From Gilliamella sp. wkB308 (GTDB lineage: Bacteria > Pseudomonadota > Gammaproteobacteria > Enterobacterales > Orbaceae): DNA of 35,893 nucleotides. The DNA lies in assembly GCF_001690185.1 (NCBI RefSeq), contig NZ_LZGN01000012.1:1-35893 (forward strand), given 5' to 3'. The notes beneath the pieces were generated by a model. It had not been told where the DNA came from. It saw only the letters and a program-made list of their open reading frames with translations, and made no database searches. The position numbers and the translations under genes were made by a program. Shown here in pieces: positions 35,815 through 35,893 of this stretch (the stretch's first letter is position 1; each line of letters opens with the position of its first letter).

Positions 35815-35893
35815 ATTGCCTTTAATTTGCAATATATTATTTAACATTCTGTTTATTCATATAAAATAATTAAATCAAAATAAATTAAATAAA

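Larger units (their letters stand above)
35737..35817 (+). repeat. promoter-terminator module, copy 2
   Basis: This is the second copy, 396 bases downstream of the first, with unrelated flanks. Confidence 0.95.
35323..35893. other. non-coding region with two promoter-terminator modules
   Basis: Besides the two 81-bp modules (35341-35421 and 35737-35817), the 315 bases between them contain an inverted repeat (35570-35578 with 35605-35613, AATCATATT arm) and only very short frames. Nothing is seen in the last 76 bases. Confidence 0.7.

Noticed and set aside
1-35893. CRISPR arrays, tRNA or rRNA genes, insertion sequences
   Set aside because: No regularly spaced repeats, no tRNA or rRNA-like segments and no transposase-like frames were seen in any part of the window.

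Overview
The window is about 36 kb of AT-rich gammaproteobacterial chromosome. Most genes are closest in sequence and order to the enteric core set (dapA-bamC-purC, ypfN-dapE-yffB, feoABC, talA-tkt, grxD facing rnt), but with much lower GC. Low GC, a shortened BamC and a lectin-ended secreted adhesin would suit a host-associated lineage such as the Orbaceae (Gilliamella-like gut symbionts). That placement is an inference from memory; no 16S rRNA or other marker is present.

Layout. (1) 1-2913: three related exported proteins: a partial copy cut by the window edge, a complete lipoprotein that duplicates it in tandem, and a shorter diverged paralogue. (2) 3021-8661: yccS-type membrane protein, grxD, rnt, a membrane-anchored TPR protein, and a NIF3/YbgI metalloprotein. 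(3) 8757-16487: a biosynthetic and envelope block, dapA-bamC-purC-yeaL-tmcA-cysZ on the plus strand facing yffB-dapE and ypfN on the minus strand. It joins lysine/peptidoglycan synthesis (DapA, DapE), outer-membrane assembly (BamC), purine synthesis (PurC), tRNA modification (TmcA) and sulfate uptake (CysZ). (4) 16861-19723: feoABC ferrous iron uptake behind a Fur-like palindrome. (5) 20082-23160: talA and tkt of the non-oxidative pentose phosphate pathway, with a good CRP site upstream and a terminator between them. (6) 23239-27855: a phosphoethanolamine transferase, then a rimO-mdtK operon. (7) 28245-31333: divergent siderophore-binding lipoprotein and CirA-like TonB receptor, with two Fur boxes in the shared promoter region. 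(8) 31334-35893: a gene-poor accessory end.

The accessory end is the most unusual part. It holds a tandem 176-bp-period repeat with a conserved hairpin just upstream of a secreted Ig-like/lectin-like adhesin. Next is a candidate structured RNA of about 200 nt on the minus strand, with its own near-consensus promoter and intrinsic terminator. Then come a 52-aa coiled-coil ORF and a protein resembling the phage late antiterminator Q. Directly after that gene are two almost identical 81-bp modules, each a perfect sigma-70 promoter followed within about 45 nt by a strong terminator. This is the layout of the phage pR'-tR' target of Q. The likely system is an orphan Q-type antitermination switch whose controlled gene lies beyond the right edge.
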